Shown one piece after another: positions 1 to 7,099 of a DNA stretch of 31,465 nt. Below the pieces are notes generated by a model. The model was not told the DNA's origin. It saw only the letters and a program-made list of their open reading frames with translations, and did no database searches. Both the position numbers and the translations under genes were made by a program. Source of the DNA: JBHPGW01 sp042569785 (GTDB lineage Bacteria > Planctomycetota > Phycisphaerae > Sedimentisphaerales > Anaerobacaceae); assembly GCA_042569785.1 (NCBI GenBank), contig JBHPGW010000031.1:1-31465 (forward strand), in the 5' to 3' direction. The stretch's first letter is position 1. Every line of letters begins with the position of its first letter.

Positions 1-97
1 TTTTTGCGCTTTTTTGCACTTTTACCTGCGCAAATGATTGAAAAAATCCCCATTTTTAACCCAAAAATCAACATCAGCCTATCTTGACATACCAAAT

Positions 98-127
98 ATT
101 CGTGCCAATTCGTGAAAATTCGTGGTT
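98..127. repeat. Three tandem 10-bp units ATTCGTGNNN
   Basis: Three consecutive 10-bp units read ATTCGTGCCA, ATTCGTGAAA and ATTCGTGGTT, followed by AATT. A related, more degenerate run based on AATCTGTG/AAATCTGAG ends in GGCTAAT near 182-227. The pattern resembles low-complexity intergenic mini-repeats that recur in some environmental bacterial genomes. No function can be assigned from one window. Confidence 0.6.
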
Positions 128-136
128 AATTTTTTC

Positions 137-170
137 CAAATCGTAAATCGTAAATTGAAAATCGTAAATT
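137..170. repeat. Degenerate AAATCGTAAATT repeats
   Basis: Three overlapping copies of AATCGTAAAT-type units occur back to back, the last two separated by GAA. They lie in the gene-free first 568 bp together with the ATTCGTG units and probably share their origin. Nothing suggests a coding or RNA role. Confidence 0.45.
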
Positions 171-240
171 ACAGAGTCGTTAATCTGTGTTAAACATTTC
201 TTAAAATCTGAGAAATCTGTGGCTAATTTTTTTTGTTTTT

Positions 241-266
241 CGAGTCACAGGCCACAAGTCACGAGC
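241..266. repeat. Short GAGTCACA/GGCCACA/AGTCACGAG repeat cluster
   Basis: Three roughly 8-bp related units (GAGTCACA, GGCCACA, AGTCACGAG) lie in tandem. The rest of 1-568 holds no reading frame with recognisable protein features. The only longer frame (219-422, plus) begins inside this repetitive DNA and looks spurious. Confidence 0.4.
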
Positions 267-494
267 CCCGACTTTTATCTACGCCATGGTGCTTTTCTTA
301 CCATTAGGGGGGGCATTTGGTTTGGGGAGACTTTTTTGCTTGTTGTGGTGACACAACTTTGGTCGCTTGGGTACCAGCGAATCTTGAAAAGAACGAAATT
401 AGATGTACGGCACTTTTTCTAAGGCTTTATTTATAGCATTTTTCTCGGTGGCCTCCCTGCCTTGGCAGGTACAAGTCTGTGGCGAAGTCGTTAT

Positions 495-519
495 AAAAAA
501 AAAGCCCCGCGAAGCGGCT
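495..519 (-). terminator. Rho-independent terminator after the HPP gene
   Basis: Read on the minus strand, a GC-rich imperfect hairpin (AGCCGC, loop TTC, then GCGGGGCT) is followed directly by nine Ts. It lies about 50 nt downstream of the minus-strand HPP gene stop. The intervening DNA holds a further inverted repeat, ACAACTCAAA (522-531) against TTTGAGTTGT (560-569). The hairpin has a small bulge, so the call is good but not certain. Confidence 0.6.
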
Positions 520-568
520 CCACAACTCAAAACTTAAAACTAAAAATTCAAAACTTTAATTTGAGTTG

Positions 569-1039
569 TCACACAAGGTCTTTGAGATACTTTCTCAGGT
601 GATGCCGGCACTGAGAAAGTATTACCGCACTTAACATGATAGTGACAAACGCGTTAAGCGATATCTCGTTTATCACAACAGCTAAAGCTGTACCCGCCGC
701 CGGCGGATGTTCCACATCCAAAGCCACCATCACCAATATTGCCAATCCGACTACCAGCGGATACTCTGCCCAGTAAGGCAATGCGATAAAATAGAAAATT
801 GCTCCACAGCCCAAACCTACCAGGTGTCCACCAACAACATTTTTTGTTTTTGCTGAAACCCCCTTAGGCATTGCAAAGATAATAAAAGCTGTAGCCCCCA
901 TCGAACTGATCGTTACTATCTTTTCCTCACCCAGGGCAATAACTATCACAAACAGAACAAAAACAACAAGCAGGCTTTGCCAAAGGTAATTTTTCCACTG
1001 CTGTTTAAATTTGCTTGTTATTTGTGTCCTGTAAGCCAT
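569..1039 (-). CDS. HPP family integral membrane protein
   Basis: A 156-residue, strongly hydrophobic protein with about four to five membrane-spanning segments (roughly residues 18-37, 42-58, 68-86, 92-110 and 118-143). The family signature is seen as EHPPAAGTAL at about 110-119, with the His-Pro-Pro triplet at 111-113. HPP proteins are small inner-membrane proteins; some cyanobacterial and plant members are linked to nitrite transport, but function varies and the substrate here is unknown. A hydrophilic N-terminus rich in Lys/Arg/Gln precedes the first membrane segment. The gene has the same orientation as the flagellar genes but sits beyond a strong terminator (1089-1144), so it is probably a separate unit and not part of motility. 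No clear promoter was recognised in the short gap. Family call fairly sure, substrate unknown. Confidence 0.8.
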   Translation of the reverse strand: MAYRTQITSKFKQQWKNYLWQSLLVVFVLFVIVIALGEEKIVTISSMGATAFIIFAMPKGVSAKTKNVVGGHLVGLGCGAIFYFIALPYWAEYPLVVGLAILVMVALDVEHPPAAGTALAVVINEISLNAFVTIMLSAVILSQCRHHLRKYLKDLV

Positions 1040-1088
1040 AACTTATACATCCAACAAAAATAGTGTGCTCTGGGTTCTGATCAGAGGT

Positions 1089-1144
1089 AAAAAAAAGGTG
1101 AGGAAAGAATACTCAGCGGGGGACCGGGTATTCGCAACCTCACC
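1089..1144 (-). terminator. Strong two-tier Rho-independent terminator of the minus-strand flagellar unit
   Basis: On the minus strand GGTGAGG (1144-1138) pairs with CCTCACC (1103-1097). After a small internal loop, GAATAC (1133-1128) pairs with GTATTC (1112-1107). The structure is followed at once by eight Ts (1096-1089). It lies about 70 nt after the stop of the FlgM-like gene and separates the flagellar genes from the HPP gene. All pairs named are Watson-Crick. Confidence 0.8.
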
Positions 1145-1172
1145 GAGAGCGTAAAATCCATTTCAGCATTTC

Positions 1173-1190
1173 CTGGCCATCCTTGGCCAG
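1173..1190. other. Perfect 7-bp hairpin CTGGCCA-TCCT-TGGCCAG
   Basis: A perfect inverted repeat with a 4-nt loop lies 27 nt after the stop of the minus-strand FlgM-like gene and upstream of its terminator. On the minus strand no T-run follows, so it is more likely a 3' stabilising hairpin than a terminator. On the plus strand it is followed by TTTT and might stop antisense transcription. Confidence 0.6.
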
Positions 1191-1216
1191 TTTTATGATA
1201 AATTCTTGCTGGCATT

Positions 1217-1486
1217 TTATATGCCGAATTTTATGATGTTTTCCGCAGCAGCGCGGATATTCTCATCGCTCTCAAGTTCACCTGAAGCCAAAAGCTCAAG
1301 AGCACGTTCTACTGCGTTGGGGTCTGATTGAGGTAATTGAGATGCTTGTTCGATCAAGCCGTCATGATTGACTTGAACCAATGCGTCAACCTCGCTACCA
1401 GTATTATTGGCAGCGGTATTGCCCGGATCAGAGGAGCTCTTGCCCACGATATTATTTATTTGGTTGTTGTCAATTTTTTCTATCAT
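1217..1486 (-). CDS. flgM: FlgM-like anti-sigma-28 factor (putative)
   Basis: An 89-residue acidic, low-complexity protein whose last 30 residues fit the FlgM C-terminal pattern. It has a Val-Glu-Arg-Ala-Leu-Glu-Leu-Leu helix, then A-S-G-E-L, then an Asp-Glu-Asn-Ile helix, ending in NIIKFGI. Compare the family style 'I..l...I.sG.Y.vD...IA..mI.f'. The N-terminal half (Asn/Ser/Asp-rich) looks disordered, as in FlgM. FlgM binds FliA (sigma-28) in the cytoplasm until the hook is finished and is then exported through the flagellar channel. The gene is the last in the minus-strand unit that also encodes FliA, about 1.9 kb downstream of it. A sigma-28-like promoter sits 40-70 bp upstream, as expected for a self-limiting loop. 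No other FlgM candidate is seen near flgN. The family match is by eye only. Confidence 0.62.
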   Translation of the reverse strand: MIEKIDNNQINNIVGKSSSDPGNTAANNTGSEVDALVQVNHDGLIEQASQLPQSDPNAVERALELLASGELESDENIRAAAENIIKFGI

Positions 1487-1527
1487 TTTCCTGTTACTTT
1501 CTGCAAATTTCTTCCATCTATACTACT

Positions 1528-1554
1528 TTTTCGCACATTTTTACAAAAACTTTA
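1528..1554 (-). promoter_or_regulatory. Sigma-28 (FliA) promoter candidate for the flgM-like gene
   Basis: Read on the minus strand, TAAAGTTT (1554-1547), an exact match to the sigma-28 -35 element, is followed by exactly 11 bp and then TGCGAAAA (1535-1528). The latter matches GCCGATAA at five of eight positions. The predicted start near 1521 leaves a leader of about 35 nt. The 181-bp gap before the flgM-like gene is the largest inside this otherwise compact gene series, which fits an internal promoter. Confidence 0.55.
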
Positions 1555-1667
1555 CTCTTTTTTTGCAATTTTTTAACTTTTTTTTTAAAGTTTCAACTAC
1601 TTTCCACCGAAAAAAACACGTTCACGACCCTTTGAGCCCGTTCTAAAACCATTAAAATCCCGTTTTT

Positions 1668-2303
1668 TCATTCAGCATCCACCGTTTCACCCACCTCATA
1701 AGCCACAAATTTAATAAATTTAAGCGAACTAATCGCCCCTAACCGCTCTTTCAGAGCGGTTTTTTTGAAATTTGGCAGTAAATGTTGGCCGCTATAGTAT
1801 TGGTCTATTTGTTTTTGGGTCGTTTTATCGGTCGTATCCCAAATTTGTTCAAGAGCCCATATCAGTTCACCGTCATCAAGATCAATAAGCCTCAATCGAA
1901 GGGCGGTCACCATGTGCGGATAAGGTTTATATTCGGTCACAGTGCCTGTCATTATCGCGTTGCACTTTAATCTTTTTCGCATGGCGGATAATTGCTCAAG
2001 CGTAAAAGTCGCGTTCGGCTCGACCTGAATATCTCTCCAGGGCTTTTCGTTTTGCCATAGCACCGTCATGCCGAAAAGGTGTTTCTTTTGCAGGGACTGA
2101 TAGAGTGCTTTGGTGACCTTGGCCGGGATTTCCGGATAGCTTGAATCATTCTCAAGTTCCACGAGAACTACCCTGCCAATTGCGGATATGTCCTTTTCAG
2201 GATTGTTGTAAAAGTAGTCACTTGTTGTGGCCGATTCATAGCTGTTACAACCAACAAAGAGAGACAGCAGGCACAACGATAATACTATTTTAAGATCATT
2301 CAT
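1668..2303 (-). CDS. Putative outer-membrane lipoprotein with a TolB/CsgG-like N-domain
   Basis: A 211-residue protein with a lipoprotein-type signal: a hydrophobic stretch at 4-18 and a lipobox-like F-V-G-C ending at Cys19. The mature part reads like assembly or stress lipoproteins of the CsgG/GNA1162 (TolB-like) type. A 'GRVVLVELEND' strand is followed by a helix with K-x-L-Y-Q-S-L. Later come 'CNAIMTGTVTEYKPYP' (about 114-129) and 'LRLRLIDLDDGELIWALEQIWD', the usual 'gadaii-GTVteY ... lrliD..tGelvW' pattern. Such proteins act in the periplasm or on the inner face of the outer membrane. The gene follows another lipoprotein gene by 27 nt and lies downstream of fliA, so a role in the flagellar envelope passage (analogous to FlgO/FlgP/FlgT in vibrios) is possible. 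That role is inference. Confidence 0.6.
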   Translation of the reverse strand: MNDLKIVLSLCLLSLFVGCNSYESATTSDYFYNNPEKDISAIGRVVLVELENDSSYPEIPAKVTKALYQSLQKKHLFGMTVLWQNEKPWRDIQVEPNATFTLEQLSAMRKRLKCNAIMTGTVTEYKPYPHMVTALRLRLIDLDDGELIWALEQIWDTTDKTTQKQIDQYYSGQHLLPNFKKTALKERLGAISSLKFIKFVAYEVGETVDAE

Positions 2304-2330
2304 TTAATATCTTCCCGAAGTCTGTTCTTT

Positions 2331-2882
2331 TTAATTAAGATTTTTCATTTTATCCTGTACCGTGGCTGCTTGACTATTATTTTGTATTGGTTCGGGTTTA
2401 ACCTCTCCTCCGAGAGCTTCAAGAATTTTAAGCAGCGCTTCTAATTGTACCTCATCAGCTTGGCGCATCTCATTCTTAAAACCGAGAATCTGACTTTTCC
2501 ATGTATTCAATTCAGTCGTCATATCAATTAGAAGGTCATTTGCCTGAGCCAACTCTTTTTGTGTCTTTTCTAATTCAGGCTCGACAGCGGCTATTTGTTT
2601 TTTAAGCTCCTGGTTTTCTATAGCAAGCTCATTGCTTTGTTGCTTAAGTTTTAAAAATTCTTCAGAGATCCTGGAATATTTTTCAGTCATTTTGATTGCC
2701 GTTTCAACGCTGCTTGTGTTTTTTTGAGTTGGTTCCTTGAAGTTATTTGCGATTGCGGTACTTACAAGTTCTTCCGGCTGCATGGACAGCTTTGCTATTC
2801 TTTCTATCCTTGAACAGCCAGCTAAAGTGAGCATTGCGATCGTTAAGGCCGACAAAATGATCGTTCTGAGATTAGTTTTCAT
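2331..2882 (-). CDS. Coiled-coil lipoprotein of unknown function
   Basis: A 183-residue protein with a clear lipoprotein signal: a basic N-terminus, a hydrophobic core at 8-20 and the lipobox L-A-G-C with Cys23. The residue after Cys is Ser, favouring outer-membrane sorting. Residues about 66-145 form a long predicted coiled coil rich in Glu, Lys, Gln and Leu (SEEFLKLKQQSNELAIENQE and onward). The C-terminal 35 residues are Gln/Asn/Pro-rich and probably disordered. Its start overlaps the end of the preceding 94-aa gene by 11 nt, indicating translational coupling. Together with the lipoprotein downstream it may form an envelope element around the flagellum, such as a spacer or collar; this is inferred from context only. 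I do not recognise a named family. Confidence 0.7.
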   Translation of the reverse strand: MKTNLRTIILSALTIAMLTLAGCSRIERIAKLSMQPEELVSTAIANNFKEPTQKNTSSVETAIKMTEKYSRISEEFLKLKQQSNELAIENQELKKQIAAVEPELEKTQKELAQANDLLIDMTTELNTWKSQILGFKNEMRQADEVQLEALLKILEALGGEVKPEPIQNNSQAATVQDKMKNLN

Positions 2883-3156
2883 TATCGTTTTCTCCGACAG
2901 TTTCTGTTTGACTTACCTGCTGAGCCTGTATTTCAGCATAATTACATTTTATACGCGTTTTTGTGCCGCACGAACAGGTTACTTCAATAACAGCAAATTC
3001 CTGCTGATTTTCCACAATGCCAACCTGCGGCTTTATATTCGTGTTTGCCACTGGTGTGTTTGCGGCAGCGGCAGGAGAGCCTAAAAGTTCAATAACAAAA
3101 TTACCTTCAAGCTTAACGTTCTGGCTTTTTAAAATGTTGCTTCCCGGCTTTCTCAT
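2872..3156 (-). CDS. Small conserved-looking protein with C-terminal Cys cluster
   Basis: A 94-residue protein with no signal peptide or membrane segment. An N-terminal half with the hydrophobic string 'KLEGNFVIELLG' (about 16-27) is followed by an Ala/Asn-rich linker. The region around residues 59-74 contains C-S-C-G and a third Cys seven residues further on, before Asn-Tyr. Such spacing could bind a metal, although only three Cys are present, or could be a degenerate zinc-ribbon-like strand pair. It is sandwiched between a 74-aa gene (46-nt gap) and a coiled-coil lipoprotein gene (11-nt overlap), so it is almost surely expressed with fliA. No family recognised, function unknown. Confidence 0.6.
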   Translation of the reverse strand: MRKPGSNILKSQNVKLEGNFVIELLGSPAAAANTPVANTNIKPQVGIVENQQEFAVIEVTCSCGTKTRIKCNYAEIQAQQVSQTETVGENDNEN

Positions 3157-3202
3157 CTATTTCCTGAGCCTTTTTCTTTTTTTTCACAATAATAATTTAC
3201 TG

Positions 3203-3427
3203 TCACGCACGATAATCGAGAGTGTGCTTAGTTTCATCGTCTTGATCCTGCTGACCATCAAGTTGCTCTATTATTGGTTCGTCGCCTGGTTGTTGCCCTG
3301 ATTTATTGCTTTGCTGGTTGGAATTCTGTTTGCGTTTTCTCTCTTTACGGCGTTCTATAGGATTTAAACCCGCGACATTATGCAGGTTATCCACCGGTTT
3401 TATTATGTTGTAGTTGCTATCTGCCAT
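3203..3427 (-). CDS. Small basic/acidic protein co-translated with FliA
   Basis: A 74-residue hydrophilic protein. It opens with an ordered-looking segment (NYNIIKPVDNLHNVAGLNPI, residues 5-24), followed by a very basic stretch (ERRKERKRKQ). It ends in a Gln/Asp/Glu-rich, probably disordered tail. Its start overlaps the fliA stop by 11 nt, which indicates coupling. I have the impression that short proteins with an 'IIKPV..L.NV.GL.P..RR.ERKR' style occur beside fliA in other flagellar clusters of deltaproteobacteria and planctomycetes; this is recollection of a pattern, not a checked match. A cytoplasmic partner of FliA or of the export apparatus is conceivable. Function unknown. Confidence 0.6.
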   Translation of the reverse strand: MADSNYNIIKPVDNLHNVAGLNPIERRKERKRKQNSNQQSNKSGQQPGDEPIIEQLDGQQDQDDETKHTLDYRA

Positions 3428-4220
3428 TTTTGAATTGCCTCAATTTTAACGACAAATTAAATATAGCGTTTGCGTGCAGTTGGCTGACACGCGGTTCGGT
3501 TATTTTGAAAACTTCCGCTATTTGCTTCATGGTCAGTTCCTGTTGGTAATATAGCAGAATGACCTGGCGTTGCCGTTCGCTTAATTGCTGTATCGCTTTT
3601 GTCAGTTTGCCTACAAGCTCTCTGCGTTCAAGCTGCTGATCGGGCGTAGTCGTTTTGGCCGATGCCAGAAAATTGCTCAGTGCATGAGAATCTTCCGTCG
3701 AGTTATCGATCGAGAGAAAGTTCTTAGCGCGGGCATTCTGAAAAGTTTTGTAAAGCTTTTCGATCGTAATATTTAGCTTTTCGGCTAATTCTTCATCCGA
3801 TGGCGCCGAGCCTGTTTTTTCGGTAATCTCGGCAGTAACCTGGATGGTTTCGCGAATCTGCTTGTCAATGTTGGCCGGCACAAATGACCATCCTCTTAGT
3901 TCATCAAGAACAGCTCCTCTGATCCTTATATATGCATACGTCGCGAACTCTGCCTGTTGTGAAGGGTCATAATCGTGACCTGCTTTGACCAGTCCTACGG
4001 TACCTGCTGAAACAAGATCTTCATATGTCAGGGGTGGCCTTAGATATGTCACTACTTTCTGGACGATTTTATGAACCATCGGGATAAGCTGCATGATCTG
4101 GTCGTTTTCTATATGGCACTGCTGCTGCAGTGTATATGTACGCTTAGCCGATGCCTTGAGATGTCCGTTGGCATCTTCAGCGACTTGGTTTTTCAGGTTT
4201 TTGTCGACCTCAATCGCCAT
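3417..4220 (-). CDS. fliA: RNA polymerase sigma factor FliA (sigma-28)
   Basis: A 267-residue sigma-70-family factor of the flagellar/whiG class. Region 2 lies at about 45-115: 'PMVHKIVQKV', 'YEDLVSAGTVGLVKA', the -10 recognition part 'FATYAYIRIRGAVLDELR'. Region 3 is at about 120-165 and region 4 at about 205-260, with the helix-turn-helix 'LTMKQIAEVFKITEPRVSQL'. It directs polymerase to late flagellar promoters of the TAAA-N15-GCCGATAA type and is held by FlgM until hook completion. The first 40 residues form a poorly conserved extension, giving a slightly longer protein than the usual 240 residues. The gene overlaps the preceding 79-aa gene and the following 74-aa gene by 11 nt each, so all three are coupled. 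FlhA lies just upstream, a common arrangement. Sigma-28-like sequences upstream of the flgM-like gene and fliD are plausible targets. Confidence 0.95.
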   Translation of the reverse strand: MAIEVDKNLKNQVAEDANGHLKASAKRTYTLQQQCHIENDQIMQLIPMVHKIVQKVVTYLRPPLTYEDLVSAGTVGLVKAGHDYDPSQQAEFATYAYIRIRGAVLDELRGWSFVPANIDKQIRETIQVTAEITEKTGSAPSDEELAEKLNITIEKLYKTFQNARAKNFLSIDNSTEDSHALSNFLASAKTTTPDQQLERRELVGKLTKAIQQLSERQRQVILLYYQQELTMKQIAEVFKITEPRVSQLHANAIFNLSLKLRQFKNGR

Positions 4221-4449
4221 CAGTTTGTTCCTGTTGTTTTTTGACCTGATTATTTATCATTGCGTTAAGTACTACAGTATTAATCGCCTTGACAGCTATG
4301 GCGACAACCAAATAGCTAACCGCTGCCGCTATCAATGCTCGTTTACAACAAGTAAGTGGCGCAAGTCCGCTGCCGGCACCAACAATAGCGATGCCAAAAA
4401 ACGCTAACACGGCAACACTGGTCGCGATTGACTTGCCATTTAACGGCAT
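4210..4449 (-). CDS. 79-aa two-helix membrane protein between flhA and fliA
   Basis: A short protein with two hydrophobic segments (about 8-32 and 36-60) joined by a tight turn containing Cys-Cys-Lys-Arg, followed by a polar Gln/Lys-rich tail (NNQVKKQQEQTDGD). The topology is a helical hairpin with a cytoplasmic C-terminus. It lies 35 nt after flhA and overlaps fliA by 11 nt. In many bacteria this place holds flhF and flhG (fleN), which set flagellar number and location. Neither is present here, and this protein bears no resemblance to those GTPase/ATPase families. It might be an accessory of the FlhA export gate, but that rests only on position. Confidence 0.65.
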   Translation of the reverse strand: MPLNGKSIATSVAVLAFFGIAIVGAGSGLAPLTCCKRALIAAAVSYLVVAIAVKAINTVVLNAMINNQVKKQQEQTDGD

Positions 4450-4484
4450 AATTTCCTATCCCTTCCTAACGTTAAATCAAAACA

Positions 4485-6617
4485 TTATTTCAATGCGCCG
4501 GCTAACTCCGGTTGATTATTATTTATCTGATCTGCCTGTGAAAGGTCTATCGTTTTTACAGGTTCAATTTCGGTTCCTAATACGATCTCGTCGTAAGCGA
4601 TAACCGGCAGAGTCGGTACTGTTCTCAATAACATCGCCGAGAGTGACGGTCTGAGTCTCGAATCACAGAGCAGAACAACTTTATCGAATCCTTTGTCCAT
4701 CGCTTCTTTCCAGCCGGTCGCTACTCTTGCGCTTATATCCATCGCCGTCTCTGTGTTTATGCCAAGGTTTAACGATTCGCCCTCCTGCCTTAAATTCGAG
4801 GTCATTTGGTGTTCGAGCACAGGGGCGAAAGTTATCGCCGAAATCTTCCCATCGGCACCTTTATATTGTTCGGTAATGGTTCTGGATAATGCTTTTCTGA
4901 CGACCTCGGTCAACAGGTCGGTATTTTTTGTTTTAGAAGCGTTTTCGCCTAACGATTCGAGTACCGCTGTTAATTCCCGTATCGGGATCTGATTTTGGAG
5001 AAGGTTTCTAAGTACCCTTTGCAGCATTCCAACAGGCACCATTTCTCCGACAACTTCTCCGACCAATGATGGCTGTGTCTTTCTCAGCCTGTCAACCAGC
5101 ATTTGCACATCTTCTCTGGTCAATAATTCATGTGCGTGCTTCTTGAGTGTCTCAGAGAGATGCGTAATGAAAACCGATTCCGGGTCTATAACGGTGTAGC
5201 CGCTAAGCTCGGCATTTTCCTTTTGTTCAGCAGTTATCCACAGAGCTGCTAAACCATAAACAGGTTCTGATGTCTCTATACCCTCGACTTTGGTGCTGAC
5301 GGTTCCCGAATCCATCGCCAGGAACATATTCGGCTCCAACTGGCCCTTCGCTATGGTATGATCGAACAATCTGATCTCATAAGCGTTTGATTCGATATTG
5401 ATATCATCTCTAAGCCTTACAAGAGGCATGATAACCCCAAGTTGCTGAGCGAATCTTCTTCGCAGTGCCCCGATACGCTCAAAGATAGCGTTGTCTTTAT
5501 TAGGATCGACAAGACTGATCAATCTTACGCCGACGTGAACGGAAATCCTGTCAACGTCCAAAAGTTCTTCGACCGGCTGCTTCTGCGTTTTTACTTTCTG
5601 TGAAGATGACTTTGTTTTTTTGCCGGAATCTTTTTCATTTTTTGCAACCATTCTGCTGCCTACAGCGGTTCCTGCAGCCAACAGCAAAAACGGCATCGCC
5701 GGCAGTCCGGGTACAAACGCCATAGACGCGATTATTACAGATGCTATTGTCAGCGGCTGTGCGTTTCTGAGGAATTGTTTAGAGAGATCCTGTCCAACGC
5801 TTCGATTCGAAGATATCTTTGTTACGAGAAAGCCTGAACTAATTGAAATAATCATAGAAGGTATCTGGCTTACGAGGCCATCACCGATCGATAGTATAGA
5901 ATAAGTTTTCATCGCATCGGCGACATTCATTCCGCGAGTATATCCCATGATGATACCGCCTATGATGTTGATAGCGGTGATTATGATACCAGCTTTGGCA
6001 TCGCCTCGAATAAATTTACTGGCACCATCCATGGCACCGTAAAACTCACTTTCTTTGACGATCTTTTCTCTTCGCTCGTTTGCCTCTTTCTCCGTAATAG
6101 CACCGGCGTTAAGGTCGGCGTCGATCGCCATTTGCTTACCGGGCATCGCATCGAGAGTAAACCTGGCAGAAACTTCACTAATACGCTCAGAACCTTTTGT
6201 AACTACGATAAATTGAATGATAAAAAGGATGATGAAGACCACGAGTCCGACAACGAAACTACCTCCGGCCACAAAGTCTCCAAAAGCTTGAATGATACGT
6301 CCCGCATCTCCCTGCAATAATATCAATCTCGTTGAAGCGACGTTAAGAGAGAGACGAAACAGCGTCACAAAAAGAAGCAGCGAAGGAAACGTAGAGAGTT
6401 CAAGAGCTTCTTTTGAAGACAGGGTGACTATCAGAACTGCCACCGACAACGATATACTGCAAGCTAAAAGCATATCCAGTATAGGTGTAGGCATACGGAT
6501 CAAAAGTGTGGCGAGTATGGTTACCAGTCCGACAGCAAGAATAATATTGCTGCCCGAATCGCCACTCATATTAAACGATCCCGAACCTGACGAGTTTGAT
6601 TTTTCAGCACCTGCCAT
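4485..6617 (-). CDS. flhA: Flagellar biosynthesis protein FlhA
   Basis: A 710-residue export-gate subunit of the FHIPEP family. The N-terminal membrane part (about 24-330, eight expected helices) includes the conserved FRLSLNVASTR segment (87-97). The cytoplasmic loop motif 'SERISEVSARFTLDAMPGKQ' begins at about 143 and leads into MAID and 'EKEANERREKIVKESEFYGAMDG'. A Lys/Ser-rich linker (about 333-350) joins the soluble C-domain (about 355-690), which docks chaperone-substrate complexes. FlhA forms the nonameric ring under the type III gate and couples proton flow to export. A Ser/Gly-rich stretch of about 20 residues precedes the first helix. Upstream is fliN (48-nt gap), downstream the 79-aa membrane gene. 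The GGAG ribosome site sits rather far (11 nt) from the start. flhB and fliPQR are not nearby. Confidence 0.97.
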   Translation of the reverse strand: MAGAEKSNSSGSGSFNMSGDSGSNIILAVGLVTILATLLIRMPTPILDMLLACSISLSVAVLIVTLSSKEALELSTFPSLLLFVTLFRLSLNVASTRLILLQGDAGRIIQAFGDFVAGGSFVVGLVVFIILFIIQFIVVTKGSERISEVSARFTLDAMPGKQMAIDADLNAGAITEKEANERREKIVKESEFYGAMDGASKFIRGDAKAGIIITAINIIGGIIMGYTRGMNVADAMKTYSILSIGDGLVSQIPSMIISISSGFLVTKISSNRSVGQDLSKQFLRNAQPLTIASVIIASMAFVPGLPAMPFLLLAAGTAVGSRMVAKNEKDSGKKTKSSSQKVKTQKQPVEELLDVDRISVHVGVRLISLVDPNKDNAIFERIGALRRRFAQQLGVIMPLVRLRDDINIESNAYEIRLFDHTIAKGQLEPNMFLAMDSGTVSTKVEGIETSEPVYGLAALWITAEQKENAELSGYTVIDPESVFITHLSETLKKHAHELLTREDVQMLVDRLRKTQPSLVGEVVGEMVPVGMLQRVLRNLLQNQIPIRELTAVLESLGENASKTKNTDLLTEVVRKALSRTITEQYKGADGKISAITFAPVLEHQMTSNLRQEGESLNLGINTETAMDISARVATGWKEAMDKGFDKVVLLCDSRLRPSLSAMLLRTVPTLPVIAYDEIVLGTEIEPVKTIDLSQADQINNNQPELAGALK

Positions 6618-6665
6618 TAAATTTTATTCTCCGCAGCAAAAATTGTTTTGTTGTTTGTTCATTTG

Positions 6666-7049
6666 TTAGTTCTCAGCACTCTCAGGAACACCCGCACCAA
6701 TAATTTCAGTTATTCTGATAGCAAACTTACCATCGACCACTACAACATTTCCGGAAGCGAATTTGTTGTCCTTGAGGTATAGATCAGCCGGTGCGTCGAT
6801 CGGTTTATCGAGTTTGACAACAGAGCCCGGTCCAAGCTGCAGAACCCTTTGAACGGACATCTCTATTTTACCGACCGCAACGGTGACAGGAACGTTTAGA
6901 TCCAGCAACAGATCGATACTTGCGCTGGCACCAGAGCCTTCCGGTCCAGTTGCTTCTGAAAACTCGGCCGACTGAACCTGGGTCTTTGAGTCTTCCTGCC
7001 CCTGCTCGGTTTGCTCTTCTACTGCTTGTGCTGTGTCTTCATCTGCCAT
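6666..7049 (-). CDS. fliN: Flagellar motor switch protein FliN
   Basis: A 127-residue protein with a 40-residue Glu/Gln/Ser-rich N-terminal arm. The SpoA (CheC/FliN) domain spans about 46-120: LLLDLNVPVTVAVGKIEMSV, VLQLGPGSVVKLDKP, GNVVVVDGKFAIRITEI. This is the standard FliN signature. FliN forms the lower part of the cytoplasmic C-ring with FliM, controls rotation sense and recruits FliH-bound export substrates. It follows fliM (50-nt gap) and precedes flhA (48-nt gap). Length and domain layout are ordinary. Confidence 0.96.
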   Translation of the reverse strand: MADEDTAQAVEEQTEQGQEDSKTQVQSAEFSEATGPEGSGASASIDLLLDLNVPVTVAVGKIEMSVQRVLQLGPGSVVKLDKPIDAPADLYLKDNKFASGNVVVVDGKFAIRITEIIGAGVPESAEN

Positions 7050-7099
7050 TTTTATTTTCCTTTTTATTATCCGGTTCTATTAATTTTGTTTTTTCTCTG

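Noticed and set aside
219..422. Plus-strand reading frame of 67 codons in the first 568 bp
   Set aside because: Starts inside short repeats, has no good ribosome site, no domain and an atypical composition.
1097..1144. Elaborate plus-strand stem with a GGGA loop, at first taken for a structured RNA or riboswitch
   Set aside because: On the minus strand the same stem is followed by eight Ts just after the flagellar unit, so a terminator explains it better.
1337..1646. Overlapping plus-strand frames opposite the FlgM-like gene and its upstream gap
   Set aside because: Phe/Leu-rich translations arise from T-rich non-coding DNA and antisense of the real gene; no ribosome sites.
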